DNA of 64,000 bases. Origin: Planctomycetaceae bacterium. GTDB taxonomy: Bacteria > Planctomycetota > Planctomycetia > Planctomycetales > Planctomycetaceae. The stretch is from positions 62,001 through 126,000 of the forward strand of contig JABISG010000054.1 in the NCBI GenBank assembly GCA_018699955.1. Reading direction: 5' to 3'. Position 1 is the stretch's first letter; every line of letters starts with the position of its first letter. The position numbers were made by a program, and so were the translations under genes. Of the stretch, positions 36,022-44,980 are shown piece by piece. The notes beneath the pieces are model-generated. The model ran no database searches and was not told the origin of the DNA. It was given only the letters and a program-made list of their open reading frames with translations.

Positions 36022-36615
36022 ATGGACTTCCGATATTTCGACGCTGCTGAATCTGAATTTGGTTGGTACTCGGAGGACTTGATCGCCCCCACACCGGTCG
36101 AGTGTGGATGCTGTGGAAAGATCGCACACTGTCTGGAGGGTCACGACAGTGCCACGGACGCAAGTGCCTTGGGTTGTTTGGGCTGTCTCAACGCAAGAAA
36201 GTTTCAGATTTATCACGAAACTGAACTGGGCCGAATGATGGATGGTTACCAGTTCAGAAAACGCACCGGCAATCCGTTTGCTGGAGAGTTAGTCGAAACA
36301 TATAGCGATCTGCCTGATGGATTCCAACCAAGTTCGTTTGACGAATTATTGCAAACTCCGTACTTCCACTATTTCCAGAATGAAGAATGGCTCGTCCACT
36401 GCAACGACTTCATGGTTTGTCTGGGGCGTTGGAAGCCCGAAGACTTCCGGAACCATGCCGAAGACGGCGATTCGGATGCGTTGCTGAAGTCGATGACAGA
36501 TTTTGATTCTCAGGTTGATCTGCAACTATCTGACCTATCGAATCCAACCTATTGTTACGTCGCATTTCGGTGCCGACATTGTCGAAAACTACGCGGATAC
36601 TACGATCTCGACTGA
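36022..36615 (+). CDS. CbrC-like (UPF0167) protein
   Basis: 197 residues from the ATG at 36022 (AGGAAA nearby); the open frame to 35926 is less likely. The layout follows CbrC/UPF0167: FRYFDAAESEFGWYSEDLIA, then an N-terminal zinc-like pair (VECGCCGKIAHC), a second pair (GCLGCLNARKF), the middle EEWLVHCNDFMVCLGRW and the C-terminal YCYVAFRCRHCRKLRGYYDL. CbrC in E. coli gives tolerance to colicin E2 and is under CreBC control; here the role is unknown. Base composition is more A+T-rich than neighbouring genes, which may indicate transfer. Confidence 0.62.
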   Translation: MDFRYFDAAESEFGWYSEDLIAPTPVECGCCGKIAHCLEGHDSATDASALGCLGCLNARKFQIYHETELGRMMDGYQFRKRTGNPFAGELVETYSDLPDGFQPSSFDELLQTPYFHYFQNEEWLVHCNDFMVCLGRWKPEDFRNHAEDGDSDALLKSMTDFDSQVDLQLSDLSNPTYCYVAFRCRHCRKLRGYYDLD

Positions 36616-36695
36616 CAATCTTTTCGATTTTGACCACGTCACAATAGCCGTATTGAATCCGTGCGTTTCTTCCCACCTCACATCACCGGTGAAAA

Positions 36696-37355
36696 TTGAC
36701 CGCCAAACTCCTACCACGCGATCGCGTCCAGCGAATTCTGTTCATCCTCTTTCTGCTGGCGTTTGCCGGGAGTTGGGTGCGGCCGCCTTATTTGCAGTTT
36801 CTGTTGATGCAGCATGTGCCGACGTTTCTGGCGGCCTGTTTGCTGGTTTATTTGGCGAATCGGTTTGAGATCAGTCGGCTGAGTTTTGCGTCGATTGTGC
36901 TGTTTCTTTGCCTGCACACGTTGGGGGCGCGGTATCTGTATTCGTACACGCCGTACGATGTCTGGTCGGAATGGCTGTTGGGGATCAACATCAGCGAGAC
37001 GTTCGGCTTTGAGCGGAATCACTACGACCGCGTGGTTCATTTTTCGTTCGGGCTGCTGATGGCGGTGCCGATCCAGGAATTCGAGCGACGTCATTTGAAG
37101 CTGTCGCTGGCCGTGTCATCGGTGTTGGCGATTGAGTGCATTCTCGCCACCAGTGCCGGCTATGAATTGCTCGAGTGGGCGATCGCGGTCATCTTCACGC
37201 CTGAGTGGGCCGACAATTTTCTGGGGCAGCAGGGCGATATCTTCGACGCCCAGAAAGACACGGCATTGGCAACCGGCGGCGCTGTGATTTCGATTTGCGT
37301 GATGGCTGTTGTGAGTCGATTTCGGCGGGGCGAGATAGATTTAACATGTAGCTGA
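36696..37355 (+). CDS. DUF2238 (YjdF-like) membrane protein
   Basis: 219 residues starting at a TTG (36696) with GGTGA five bases upstream. About six transmembrane helices are present, with DUF2238 signatures: FASIVLFLCLHTLGARYLYS, RNHYDRVVHFSFGLLMAVPI, and GYELLEWAIAVIFTPEWADN, then FLGQQGDIFDAQKDTALATG. The conserved His, Asp and Glu residues in these loops could bind metal, but no function is established. The last three codons and the TGA stop lie inside palindromic repeat G (37348-37375), so the repeat forms the gene's C-terminus. Confidence 0.88.
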   Translation: MTAKLLPRDRVQRILFILFLLAFAGSWVRPPYLQFLLMQHVPTFLAACLLVYLANRFEISRLSFASIVLFLCLHTLGARYLYSYTPYDVWSEWLLGINISETFGFERNHYDRVVHFSFGLLMAVPIQEFERRHLKLSLAVSSVLAIECILATSAGYELLEWAIAVIFTPEWADNFLGQQGDIFDAQKDTALATGGAVISICVMAVVSRFRRGEIDLTCS

Positions 37356-37375
37356 ATTCTTGCGAATCCAGCTAC
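37348..37375. repeat. Palindromic repeat G, copy 1
   Basis: GTAGCTGAATTCTTGCGAAT then CCAGCTAC: arms GTAGCTG and CAGCTAC pair perfectly, with inner GATTC/GAATT complementarity. It overlaps the DUF2238 stop codon. Two partial copies flank the archease gene end (53603-53672). Confidence 0.8.
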
Positions 37376-37392
37376 AGTAACTCCGCTGCATC

Positions 37393-38514
37393 TTAGAATG
37401 CCGCCCGCAATTCCCGCAGCAGGCGTTCGATGTCATCCATTGTGTTGTAACCGTGGACGGCAATGCGGAGGCGGCCGGCGTGGCTCATGATGTGGATGTT
37501 CTCCGCATGCAGATGCTGATAAACCTCGTCGGCCCGTGGATGCGTAAACGCGACAATGCCGGCAATGGAATCGGCGTAATCGGGCGTCAGCATTTCAACC
37601 GGTAACTCGCGCAGACCTTCGCGCAGTGCTGCCATCAGCGGACGGCAATGCGCATCGATCGCCTGCACGCCGACGTTCTGAATGTAGCCCAGCCCGGCGT
37701 TGATCGCATACACGGCGGGGTAATTCGGCATACCAACCGAAAAACTTGCAGCCCCCGGTTTCGAGACGGCCCGTTCAAAACGGTCGGCCTCGAACGCATT
37801 TTTCAGGTTGAACCAACCGCCGGCGGGCACGGTTAACCGGTCGGCCGATGACTTGGGTACGCCAACCAGTCCGCCGCCGTGGCTGGCTAGAATCCATTTG
37901 TGAGTCGAACTGACAATCAGATCGACGCCATTCAATTCCAACGGTACGCGGCCCAGCGCCTGTGTGACATCGAGCGCCAGCAGGGCCGACGAATTCTGCC
38001 GCACCGTGTCGATGACGGCAGGCAACGGAATTTTGAATCCGTTGAAGAAACTGACGAGTGAGACCGTCACCAATCGTGTCTTCGGACCGAGCAGCGGCGT
38101 CAGGTCTTCGACATGCAGCGCGCCGTCGCGGGAATGCCATCGCTTCACGGTGGCAGGACACGACGGTTGCAACCAGGGTGTTGCGCCGGCGGGGAAGTCG
38201 AGATCGTTAATCACCACTTCGTCGCCATCCTGCACGCCGAGCGCTAACGCCGCCAGGTTGTATGCTTCCGACGAACACGAGCAGAGACTGACTTCATCGG
38301 CCGACAGTCCATACAGGGCGGCGACGCGTTCCCGGGCCGATTGCCATTGGGCTTCGTGCAACGGACGGCCGTCCATGCCGAGCAACTTATCCTGCCCGTA
38401 TTGCGCCAAGGCCTCGATGACCGCACGCGGCGGAATTCCTTCGGCGGCCGTGTTCAGGTAGGTCCGATCCGTTAGTGAGGGAAAGTCTGCCAGACGCGTT
38501 TCGTCGCTGAGCAT
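37393..38514 (-). CDS. Class V aminotransferase-family protein
   Basis: 373 residues from the ATG at 38514 (GGAG eight bases upstream); the frame extends to 38598 without family similarity. It is a PLP enzyme of the SufS/isopenicillin-epimerase group: RTYLNTAAEGIPPRAVIEAL at the start, VSLCSCSSEAYNLAALAL, LLALDVTQALGRVPLELNGV with the PLP-contacting Asp and Gln region, and the Schiff-base Lys in VSSTHKWILASHGGG. The cysteine characteristic of desulfurases is not evident in the expected C-terminal loop, so isomerase, epimerase or other lyase activity is more likely than cysteine desulfurase. It converges on the DUF2238 gene. Confidence 0.83.
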   Translation of the reverse strand: MLSDETRLADFPSLTDRTYLNTAAEGIPPRAVIEALAQYGQDKLLGMDGRPLHEAQWQSARERVAALYGLSADEVSLCSCSSEAYNLAALALGVQDGDEVVINDLDFPAGATPWLQPSCPATVKRWHSRDGALHVEDLTPLLGPKTRLVTVSLVSFFNGFKIPLPAVIDTVRQNSSALLALDVTQALGRVPLELNGVDLIVSSTHKWILASHGGGLVGVPKSSADRLTVPAGGWFNLKNAFEADRFERAVSKPGAASFSVGMPNYPAVYAINAGLGYIQNVGVQAIDAHCRPLMAALREGLRELPVEMLTPDYADSIAGIVAFTHPRADEVYQHLHAENIHIMSHAGRLRIAVHGYNTMDDIERLLRELRAAF

Positions 38515-38717
38515 GCCGATGTCTCCAGGGGATGATCGACTCGGTGACCAGACGACACGATACAGATCGTTTCGCCGCAGAGCAACGCCCGCCGACACAT
38601 CATGCAGTTCGCACGGTCGTTGAAATCCGACTGCGGAGAAATCCGCCCCCAGCGTTCGCTTCTATAAGGACCCGTTGCCTCGCAAGGCAGGGAAGGTTCT
38701 CGGAACAGAATTCCGTT

Positions 38718-39587
38718 TCAGGATTTGCGTTTCCTCGGATCGGCGGCTGCCTTCCGAAGAGCGACCGCTTTGGGTTCCCCTTTCTTCGCTGGATGTCGCA
38801 GGGCATGTCGAACGATCCAGCGACGATTCCTCAATTGTGTCGGGTTGTCCGAATCCTTGATCTCGTCCAGCCATTTCCGGCAAACATCGAATGCGACATC
38901 CGGGTGATCCTTGGCAATGTCTCCAAGGTGATTTGCAACAGATCGGCGAACATACAATTCCGGATCGTCCTTGAGTTTTTCAAGCAATGGCAGTGAGAGA
39001 TTTGGATCGTCCTGAAACTCCCGCAGCCGCATGGCCCACGGAAGACGTGGTCGAGTGCCTTCGCTGACGAGGCGGCGAACGTGTGGATTGGAATCCCTTA
39101 TCCATCGAGTCAAAGTCTTGAGGCATTTCTTGCGATGTTCGATCAGAAATGGTCGGATGCTGAACTCGGCTGTGAATCGCTGAGTCAGTTCATAGTTTGC
39201 CAGCATTCCGGTCTCGAAACAGGAAACACCGTAGGTCGCAATCAACTGAGCGTGGGGAAAGTAGAACATTGGAGCCAGCCCGTTATCTTCGGTTGCTTTA
39301 AGCGGCGGGCCGAGCGACTTGATAAGCAGTGGCGTGAGTTCATCGAAATCGGACGGCAGTTGTTCGGCCATCGCATGTGCAATATTCAGCGCCCGGTCTT
39401 TCAATTCGAGTTCCCTTAAGCCTCGCGTTGCACGAGATTGGAACCGTTTCCCATCGAATTCCGGCACACAATCAGAGAGCGACTCACCGACCAACTTCAC
39501 GAGTCGCCGACCCATCAACTCTTTCAACGGAACTCCATGTTGAATGGCCGAGGGTGCTGTAAAGCGCTGTGCAGGGTGCGGATTCAT
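38718..39587 (-). CDS. AlkD/AlkC-type HEAT-like DNA alkylation repair protein
   Basis: 289 residues from the ATG at 39587 (AGGA eight bases upstream; a TTG at 39605 would add six residues). It consists of HEAT-like helical repeats with the AlkC/AlkD-type signature: HVRRLVSEGTRPRLPWAMRL, LPLLEKLKDDPELYVRRSVA and NHLGDIAKDHPDVAFDVCRK, ending in RNRRWIVRHALRHPAKKGEP. Related proteins excise 3- and 7-alkylpurines from DNA without base flipping. The gene has no repair neighbours, and the N-terminal third (QRFTAPSAIQHGVPLKEL) is less conserved. Confidence 0.85.
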   Translation of the reverse strand: MNPHPAQRFTAPSAIQHGVPLKELMGRRLVKLVGESLSDCVPEFDGKRFQSRATRGLRELELKDRALNIAHAMAEQLPSDFDELTPLLIKSLGPPLKATEDNGLAPMFYFPHAQLIATYGVSCFETGMLANYELTQRFTAEFSIRPFLIEHRKKCLKTLTRWIRDSNPHVRRLVSEGTRPRLPWAMRLREFQDDPNLSLPLLEKLKDDPELYVRRSVANHLGDIAKDHPDVAFDVCRKWLDEIKDSDNPTQLRNRRWIVRHALRHPAKKGEPKAVALRKAAADPRKRKS

Positions 39588-39740
39588 GCTGAACATCCTA
39601 ATCAATCGCTTGGTACGGCGGTTAGCGTCGGGAAGTCGCGACTTCTAACCCATATCGGCTGCGATCCCACGTCGGCTTCGATTCGGACGAACCGGAGGAC
39701 GTGGACTTTCGAAAGAACAGCAAGCCGATCACTCAGACGT

Positions 39741-40313
39741 TCAACTCAACGCGACAGTTGCCTGTTCGGAGTTGAATGCGAGGCCGAGACCGTTCGATGT
39801 CTGAGAGGACGGCGCGCCGGAGTTTGATGTGGTCCCAGCTGCTGATGAATCGAGAGATTTCAGCAGGCTCGCGTTGGCAATGATTTTGTCGAACAGTTGC
39901 CGCAGTTCCGGGTTCGAGGTGAAGAGTTCTTCAATGCTGAGCGATTCGCCATTGCCGCCGGTGACGCGAATCTGGCCCAGTTCATCGGCTTGCAGCGTGA
40001 ATCCGTCGGCCGCATCGATGTCGTTCTCTTCCAGCAGTTGTGCCAGCAGTTGATGGAACTGCTGCAGGAACAATTCCGTCTGGGTGCGGAGACGTTCTGC
40101 GGCGGTGCCGGCCGATGTCACCGGTCGCCCGCCATTGAGTCCTTCCAACCCAAGACCGGGTTTGCCGGACTCGGCAGCGGGAGTTTCTGAACCGCGCGAC
40201 GTCGCCACATTGAGCAGGCCGGCAAATGTTGCCGACGCACCTTCGATCACCGCTTCGGCCACTGGTGCAGCAGCAGCGAGCGCACCGATGGCCTGAATGG
40301 GAAGAAACGACAT
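39741..40313 (-). CDS. Hypothetical protein
   Basis: 190 residues from the ATG at 40313 (MSFLPIQAIGALAAAAPVAE); an extension to 40424 is low in support. The N-terminus is alanine-rich and could be amphipathic or a weak signal. The middle contains a helical stretch (AERLRTQTELFLQQFHQLLA, QLLEENDIDAADGF) followed by ITVTGGNGESLSIEELFTSN-like residues (written IRVTGGNGESLSIEELFTSN). The C-terminus is Ser/Thr/Asn-rich low complexity. No family recognised. It lies divergent from the small ORF at 40671. Confidence 0.6.
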   Translation of the reverse strand: MSFLPIQAIGALAAAAPVAEAVIEGASATFAGLLNVATSRGSETPAAESGKPGLGLEGLNGGRPVTSAGTAAERLRTQTELFLQQFHQLLAQLLEENDIDAADGFTLQADELGQIRVTGGNGESLSIEELFTSNPELRQLFDKIIANASLLKSLDSSAAGTTSNSGAPSSQTSNGLGLAFNSEQATVALS

Positions 40314-40670
40314 GCAGTCTCGGGTCCTTCCTTCAGGCCGAACGGCAAGCCGGATGAGCGGAGCACAAGGGGGTATCGTTGTATCGTCTTTAACGGTTAC
40401 GGAACTTGAGCAAGAGGATTGCAACAGTCAACGTTTCAGACGCAATTTACCAATTGAGAAAACACCAGCCCGCAGCGCAAGCGAGGGTTTCCGGTTGTAA
40501 TGGGGAAACAAACCCTCGCTTGCGCTGCGGGCTGGTATTGTGGAACAATCGAATTGCAGTTTTGTGAACAACACACGTCCGGTTGCGTTCCTCTTGTGCA
40601 GTGAAGAGACTGTGGGCATGGACCTTCACGCGGACACACAACCGGTCGTCTCACTTCCGTGGGAAATGCA
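40314..40670. other. Intergenic region with an inverted pair of repeat B
   Basis: Holds inverted repeat B copies at 40465-40490 and 40510-40535 with a 19-base gap between them, able to form a very long hairpin. No gene is convincing in the rest. Confidence 0.6.
40465..40535. repeat. Inverted pair of repeat B
   Basis: CCAGCCCGCAGCGCAAGCGA then GGGTTT at 40465-40490, and its exact reverse complement at 40510-40535. The arms are about 26 bases, separated by 19 bases, and would form a near-perfect 26-pair stem. Confidence 0.88.
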
Positions 40671-40904
40671 ATGGAAGCTGTGATTGCCGAGTTGCATGCG
40701 TTGGCCGATGTTGTCATGGAAGGGAAGCTGGGCGGACTGCTGTTCCCGGCGTTCGTGAAGCACTTTCGCCAGACCAACGGACGCGAACCGGCCGACGCCG
40801 TCTGGGATGTCGTACGGCAGGTGGAGGCTGGACCGGAGAACCTGCGGCCTGCCGATGTTCGTCGGCTGTTGCTGAAGAAAGTGGACGAGTTGTCCGGCAT
40901 ATAA
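40671..40904 (+). CDS. Small hypothetical protein
   Basis: 77 residues from the ATG at 40671 (a GTG at 40659 is possible). A compact helical protein: EAVIAELHALADVVMEGKLG, GLLFPAFVKHFRQTNGREPA, DAVWDVVRQVEAGPENLRPA. No family recognised. It lies just upstream of the MoeA-fusion gene in the same direction, so the two may be co-transcribed. Confidence 0.5.
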   Translation: MEAVIAELHALADVVMEGKLGGLLFPAFVKHFRQTNGREPADAVWDVVRQVEAGPENLRPADVRRLLLKKVDELSGI

Positions 40905-40943
40905 CAACCGCCGCCTGCACACCTCAGTTTTTTGAATGAAATT

Positions 40944-42914
40944 ATGACCGCGAGCAGTAACAAGCCACACGATGAATTGAAGCGGGCGGCGCGGCAGCAG
41001 CAGTTTCTCGATGTCATCAGCCCGGACGAAGCGACGGCCCGGTTTCATCGGCATTTGAATCTCGCGCCATTGGGAACCGAGACGGTGTCCCTGCTCGCGG
41101 CACTCAATCGGATATTGGCCGGGGACGTGATCTCCCCCGTCGATGTCTCGGGTTTCGATCGGTCGAATGTCGATGGCTTTGCGGTGCGCGCCGGCGACAC
41201 ATTTGGCGCGATGGAAGAAAGTCCGCTGCAGGTGCAGCTCAACGGCGAAGTCCTCTCGCCGGGCATCGAGCCAAGCGAAACAGTGCAAACAGGAACCGCC
41301 ACCACAATTGCCACCGGCGGCATGGTCCCCCGCGGTGCCGACGCAGTCATCATGGTGGAAGACACCGAGTTGTTCGACTCAAGTGGCGATGAACGGCCGT
41401 TGCTGGAAATCACACGCGCGGTGTCTCCGGGCGCGAACGTCACCTTCGCCGGAACTGACGTTGCCAACGGGGAAACAATTCTGCGCGCCGGACAATTGTT
41501 GACGTCGCGAGAAATCGGTGTGTTGGCGGCTGTCGGTCTTGCCACCGTTGAAGTGTTTCGCCGTCCGCGCGTCGCAATTGTTTCCACGGGAAATGAAATC
41601 GTCCCGCCCGGCGAACCGTGTCCGCCGGGTTACGTTTACGATTCCAACGCGGCCATTCTGGCGTCGGCCGTGATGGAACTCGGAGCAGAACCGGTTTCGT
41701 TGGGTGTGGTGGCCGACGACGTCGAACGTTTAGCCGCGGTGATCGACGAGGCACTCGCCTGCGACGTCGTTGTACTCTCGGGCGGAACTTCGAAAGGCGC
41801 CGGCGACTTGTCGTACCAGGTGATCAGCGGCCGGCTCAAAGAACCGGGCATTGTCGCGCATGGCGTGTCACTGAAACCGGGCAAGCCAGTCTGCCTAGCC
41901 GTTTCGGACGGCAAACCGGTCGTGATTCTCCCCGGTTTCCCCACGTCGGCCGTCTTCACCTTTCACCAATTTGTGGCACCGGTCATTCGTGCGCTGGCGG
42001 GACGACGGCAGGAATCTCGGGAAACGGTTACCGCGAAACTACCAATGCGGATCAACTCGGAACGCGGCCGTACCGAGTTTCTTCTGGTCGGCTTGGTACA
42101 ATCCGGCGACGGCCTGGCTGCCTACCCGATGGGGAAAGGCTCCGGTTCGGTGACGACGTTCAGTTGTGCCGATGGGTTTATCACTATCGGACAGCAGACC
42201 GAAATCGTCGATGCCGGAACCACAGTTTCGGTGCAGCTCTTAGGTGGACAACTCGAACCGGCCGATCTGGTGATCCTTGGCAGTCATTGCATCGGGCTGG
42301 ATTTGTTGGTGGGCGAATTGGGACGACAGGGATTTTCGGCAAAAGCGATGCACGTCGGCAGTACCGGCGGGCTGACAGCCGCCAAACGAGGAGAATGCGA
42401 CATCGCCGGCATTCACCTGTTAGATGCCGACAGCGGTGAGTACAACCGCCCGTTTCTCACGCCGGAACTCGAATTGATTCCGGGCTACCGGCGGATGCAG
42501 TCGCTGGTGTTCCGCAAAGACGATCCGCGATTCGCAGGCAAGACAGCCGAAGAGGTGATTGCAACGGCCAGCGATGATCCCGATTGCGTGATGATCAACC
42601 GCAACGCCGGCAGCGGAACGCGGATTGTCATCGACCGTTTGCTCGAAGGTCGCCGCCCATCTGGTTATGCCGTGCAAGCCAAATCCCACAACGCGGTGGC
42701 AACGGCGGTTAAACAAGGACGCGCCGATTGGGGCGTGGCAATCGAAACCGTTGCTGGAATGTACGGCCTGGATTCCACCCCGGTGCAGGAAGAACACTAC
42801 GATTTTGTGGTGCCGAAGAACCGCCGAGGCCGCCCAGCAGTTGTCGCCCTGCGCGATTTGCTCGCCGATGAAGTCGTTCGCGGTAGGCTGGTCGAACTTG
42901 GCTTTCGGTTGTGA
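40944..42914 (+). CDS. moeA: MoeA fused to periplasmic-binding-like domain (molybdopterin biosynthesis)
   Basis: 656 residues from the ATG at 40944 (a TTG at 40932 is possible). Residues about 20-420 are a MoeA molybdopterin molybdotransferase: SGFDRSNVDGFAVRAGDTFG, GTATTIATGGMVPRGADAVI, RPRVAIVSTGNEIVPPGEPC, VVLSGGTSKGAGDLSYQVIS and LPGFPTSAVFTFHQFVAPVI. The C-terminal 220 residues are a type-2 periplasmic-binding/LysR-substrate-like domain, GLDLLVGELGRQGFSAKAMH, YRRMQSLVFRKDDPRFAGKT, INRNAGSGTRIVIDRLLEG. In other bacteria and archaea this fusion is thought to sense or deliver molybdate or tungstate. MoeA inserts molybdate into molybdopterin-AMP. A separate moeA and mobA lie at 49-51 kb. Confidence 0.9.
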   Translation: MTASSNKPHDELKRAARQQQFLDVISPDEATARFHRHLNLAPLGTETVSLLAALNRILAGDVISPVDVSGFDRSNVDGFAVRAGDTFGAMEESPLQVQLNGEVLSPGIEPSETVQTGTATTIATGGMVPRGADAVIMVEDTELFDSSGDERPLLEITRAVSPGANVTFAGTDVANGETILRAGQLLTSREIGVLAAVGLATVEVFRRPRVAIVSTGNEIVPPGEPCPPGYVYDSNAAILASAVMELGAEPVSLGVVADDVERLAAVIDEALACDVVVLSGGTSKGAGDLSYQVISGRLKEPGIVAHGVSLKPGKPVCLAVSDGKPVVILPGFPTSAVFTFHQFVAPVIRALAGRRQESRETVTAKLPMRINSERGRTEFLLVGLVQSGDGLAAYPMGKGSGSVTTFSCADGFITIGQQTEIVDAGTTVSVQLLGGQLEPADLVILGSHCIGLDLLVGELGRQGFSAKAMHVGSTGGLTAAKRGECDIAGIHLLDADSGEYNRPFLTPELELIPGYRRMQSLVFRKDDPRFAGKTAEEVIATASDDPDCVMINRNAGSGTRIVIDRLLEGRRPSGYAVQAKSHNAVATAVKQGRADWGVAIETVAGMYGLDSTPVQEEHYDFVVPKNRRGRPAVVALRDLLADEVVRGRLVELGFRL

Positions 42915-42919
42915 CGAGT

Positions 42920-44869
42920 TCAGGATCGCAGGAAGCCTTTTGATGCCAGCATTTTGATGATGGCATCCGCACAGTCATCAACCGATTGCTCACCCGTTTT
43001 CAGCACCACGTCTGGCGATTCCGGAACCTCGTAAGGCGCTGTGACTCCAGAAAAGTCCTTCAGCTTGCCTGCATCGGCGGCAGCGTATTGCCCGCGAGAA
43101 TCGCGCTCGCGGCACAACTCTATCGGAGCATCGACGTGAACCGTTAGGAATCTTTCGGTGCCGATGACTCCAGCCACCTTGTCGCGAACGGTTGCATTCG
43201 GGGCCACAAACGCCGCAATGCAAATGATGCCGGCATCGTTCAGAATTTTTGCAAGGTAGGCTGACCGGCGCAGGTTCTCTGATCGTTCCTCGAAGCTGAA
43301 GCCAAGGTCTTTACTAAGTCCTCGACGGACCTGCTGTCCGTCCAGAACCGTGACCGCTCGACCGCTGTCGAACAACTTGCGTTCAATCGCCTTCGCAACC
43401 GTTGTCTTGCCGCTGGCTGTCAGACCAGTCAGTAGTACGGTGACTGGCTTCTGGCCATAGCGTGCTTCGAGTTCTTCGGAAGTCACTCCGCCGAGGTCGC
43501 CCGCCTGCTTCGTGTCTTCTTCAACGGCGATCTCCTCTTCCCACGCTGCCAGCTTCTTGCCACCGGCACTGCGATCCAAAATCATTGCCGCAGCCACAGT
43601 CGCGTTCGTGATCCGATCAATCAGAATGACAGCGCCCGTGGAACGATTGCTTTTATAAGGATCGAAGCAGATGGGTTCGTTCAGAGACAGCCGGCAACGA
43701 CCAATTTCGTTCAGGTTCAGCTGCGGCGAAGGACTGCTTTTCAGGGTGTTCACGTCGATTCGGTAACGCAGCGATTCGATGGATCCGGTGATCAACTGAG
43801 CCGAGTGCTTCACCATATAAGTCTTGCCGGGGACCATCGGTTCTTCCGCCATCCAGACCAGCATCGCTTCGACGGTATCAGACGTCACGGGAACGTTGCC
43901 GGGTTTCACGATCATGTCGCCTCGGCTGGCATCCACTTCGTCTTCGAAAGTCAGTGTGACCGCAAGTGGTGCGTAGGCTTCATCCAGGTTACCGTCCTGG
44001 GTGACGATCTCTTTGACGTGGGTTGTCTTTTTGCTCGGCATGACCATCACTTCCTCGCCCTTGCGGATGATTCCGGATGCGATGGTGCCGCAGAAACCGC
44101 GGAAGTCGAGATTCGGTCGGTTCACCCACTGGACGGGCATTCGAAAGTCCTGCAGATTTCTGTCTGACCCAATGTAGACAGTTTCCAGCCGATTCATCAA
44201 CGTGCTGCCGTTGTACCAAGGCATGTTTTCACTGCGGTCCACAACGTTGTCGCCGTTTAACGCCGACAACGGGATGAAGTGGAGGTCGGGCAGATCAAGC
44301 CGTCGGGAAAACGTGCTGAAGTCGGCACAGATCCTGTCGTAGACGGCTTCATCAAAATCAACGAGGTCCATTTTGTTGATGGCCACGATCACGTGACGAA
44401 TACCGAGCAAAGACACGATGAAACTGTGTCGCTTGGTTTGAGTCATCACACCGTGCCGGGCGTCAACGAGGATGACGGCGAGGTCTGCGGAGCTGGCTCC
44501 CGTTGCCATATTGCGAGTGTATTGTTCGTGGCCCGGAGTGTCGGCGATGATGAACTTGCGTTTGGCGGTACTGAAGTAGCGGTAGGCCACGTCGATGGTG
44601 ATACCCTGTTCGCGTTCTTCTTTCAGTCCGTCTGTCGCAAGCGAAGGGTCAAACTTTCCGCCCACGGCCCCCTGAGTTTTGGAATCGACTTCGATCTTGG
44701 CCAGTTCGTCTTCGTACAACATCTTGGAATCGAACAGCAGACGTCCGATAAGCGTGCTTTTGCCGTCATCGACGCTGCCACACGTGATGAATCGCAACAA
44801 CTGCTTTTGCTCGTGCTGCTTCAGGTACGCTTCGATGTCAGTTGAGATCAGGTCTGATTGATGTGACAT
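42920..44869 (-). CDS. cysN: Bifunctional sulfate adenylyltransferase subunit 1 / adenylylsulfate kinase
   Basis: 649 residues from the ATG at 44869 ([16 protein letters not shown]). Residues about 25-440 are the CysN GTPase: [45 protein letters not shown], and EF-Tu-like domains. Residues about 470-640 are a CysC-like kinase, with [39 protein letters not shown] and [18 protein letters not shown]. It activates sulfate to APS (with CysD, using GTP) and then to PAPS. Two kinase motifs differ from classical CysC: DGD is DGQ, and the SPYRxxR lid is reduced to APNATVR. It follows cysD in one operon. Confidence 0.92.
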   Translation of the reverse strand: MSHQSDLISTDIEAYLKQHEQKQLLRFITCGSVDDGKSTLIGRLLFDSKMLYEDELAKIEVDSKTQGAVGGKFDPSLATDGLKEEREQGITIDVAYRYFSTAKRKFIIADTPGHEQYTRNMATGASSADLAVILVDARHGVMTQTKRHSFIVSLLGIRHVIVAINKMDLVDFDEAVYDRICADFSTFSRRLDLPDLHFIPLSALNGDNVVDRSENMPWYNGSTLMNRLETVYIGSDRNLQDFRMPVQWVNRPNLDFRGFCGTIASGIIRKGEEVMVMPSKKTTHVKEIVTQDGNLDEAYAPLAVTLTFEDEVDASRGDMIVKPGNVPVTSDTVEAMLVWMAEEPMVPGKTYMVKHSAQLITGSIESLRYRIDVNTLKSSPSPQLNLNEIGRCRLSLNEPICFDPYKSNRSTGAVILIDRITNATVAAAMILDRSAGGKKLAAWEEEIAVEEDTKQAGDLGGVTSEELEARYGQKPVTVLLTGLTASGKTTVAKAIERKLFDSGRAVTVLDGQQVRRGLSKDLGFSFEERSENLRRSAYLAKILNDAGIICIAAFVAPNATVRDKVAGVIGTERFLTVHVDAPIELCRERDSRGQYAAADAGKLKDFSGVTAPYEVPESPDVVLKTGEQSVDDCADAIIKMLASKGFLRS

Positions 44870-44980
44870 GGATCTTGGTGTTTGTAACTTGTTGTTTTTA
44901 AGTGGGTGGCGGTGTGGGCCGGTGTCCAGTTGAGGCCGCAAAGGCCGATGTGATGTGCTAGAAGGAGTGAGCAGAATAAC

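Noticed and set aside
40465-40535. CRISPR-like repeats
   Set aside because: Repeats are inverted pairs with one 19-base gap, no direct-repeat array and no cas genes.
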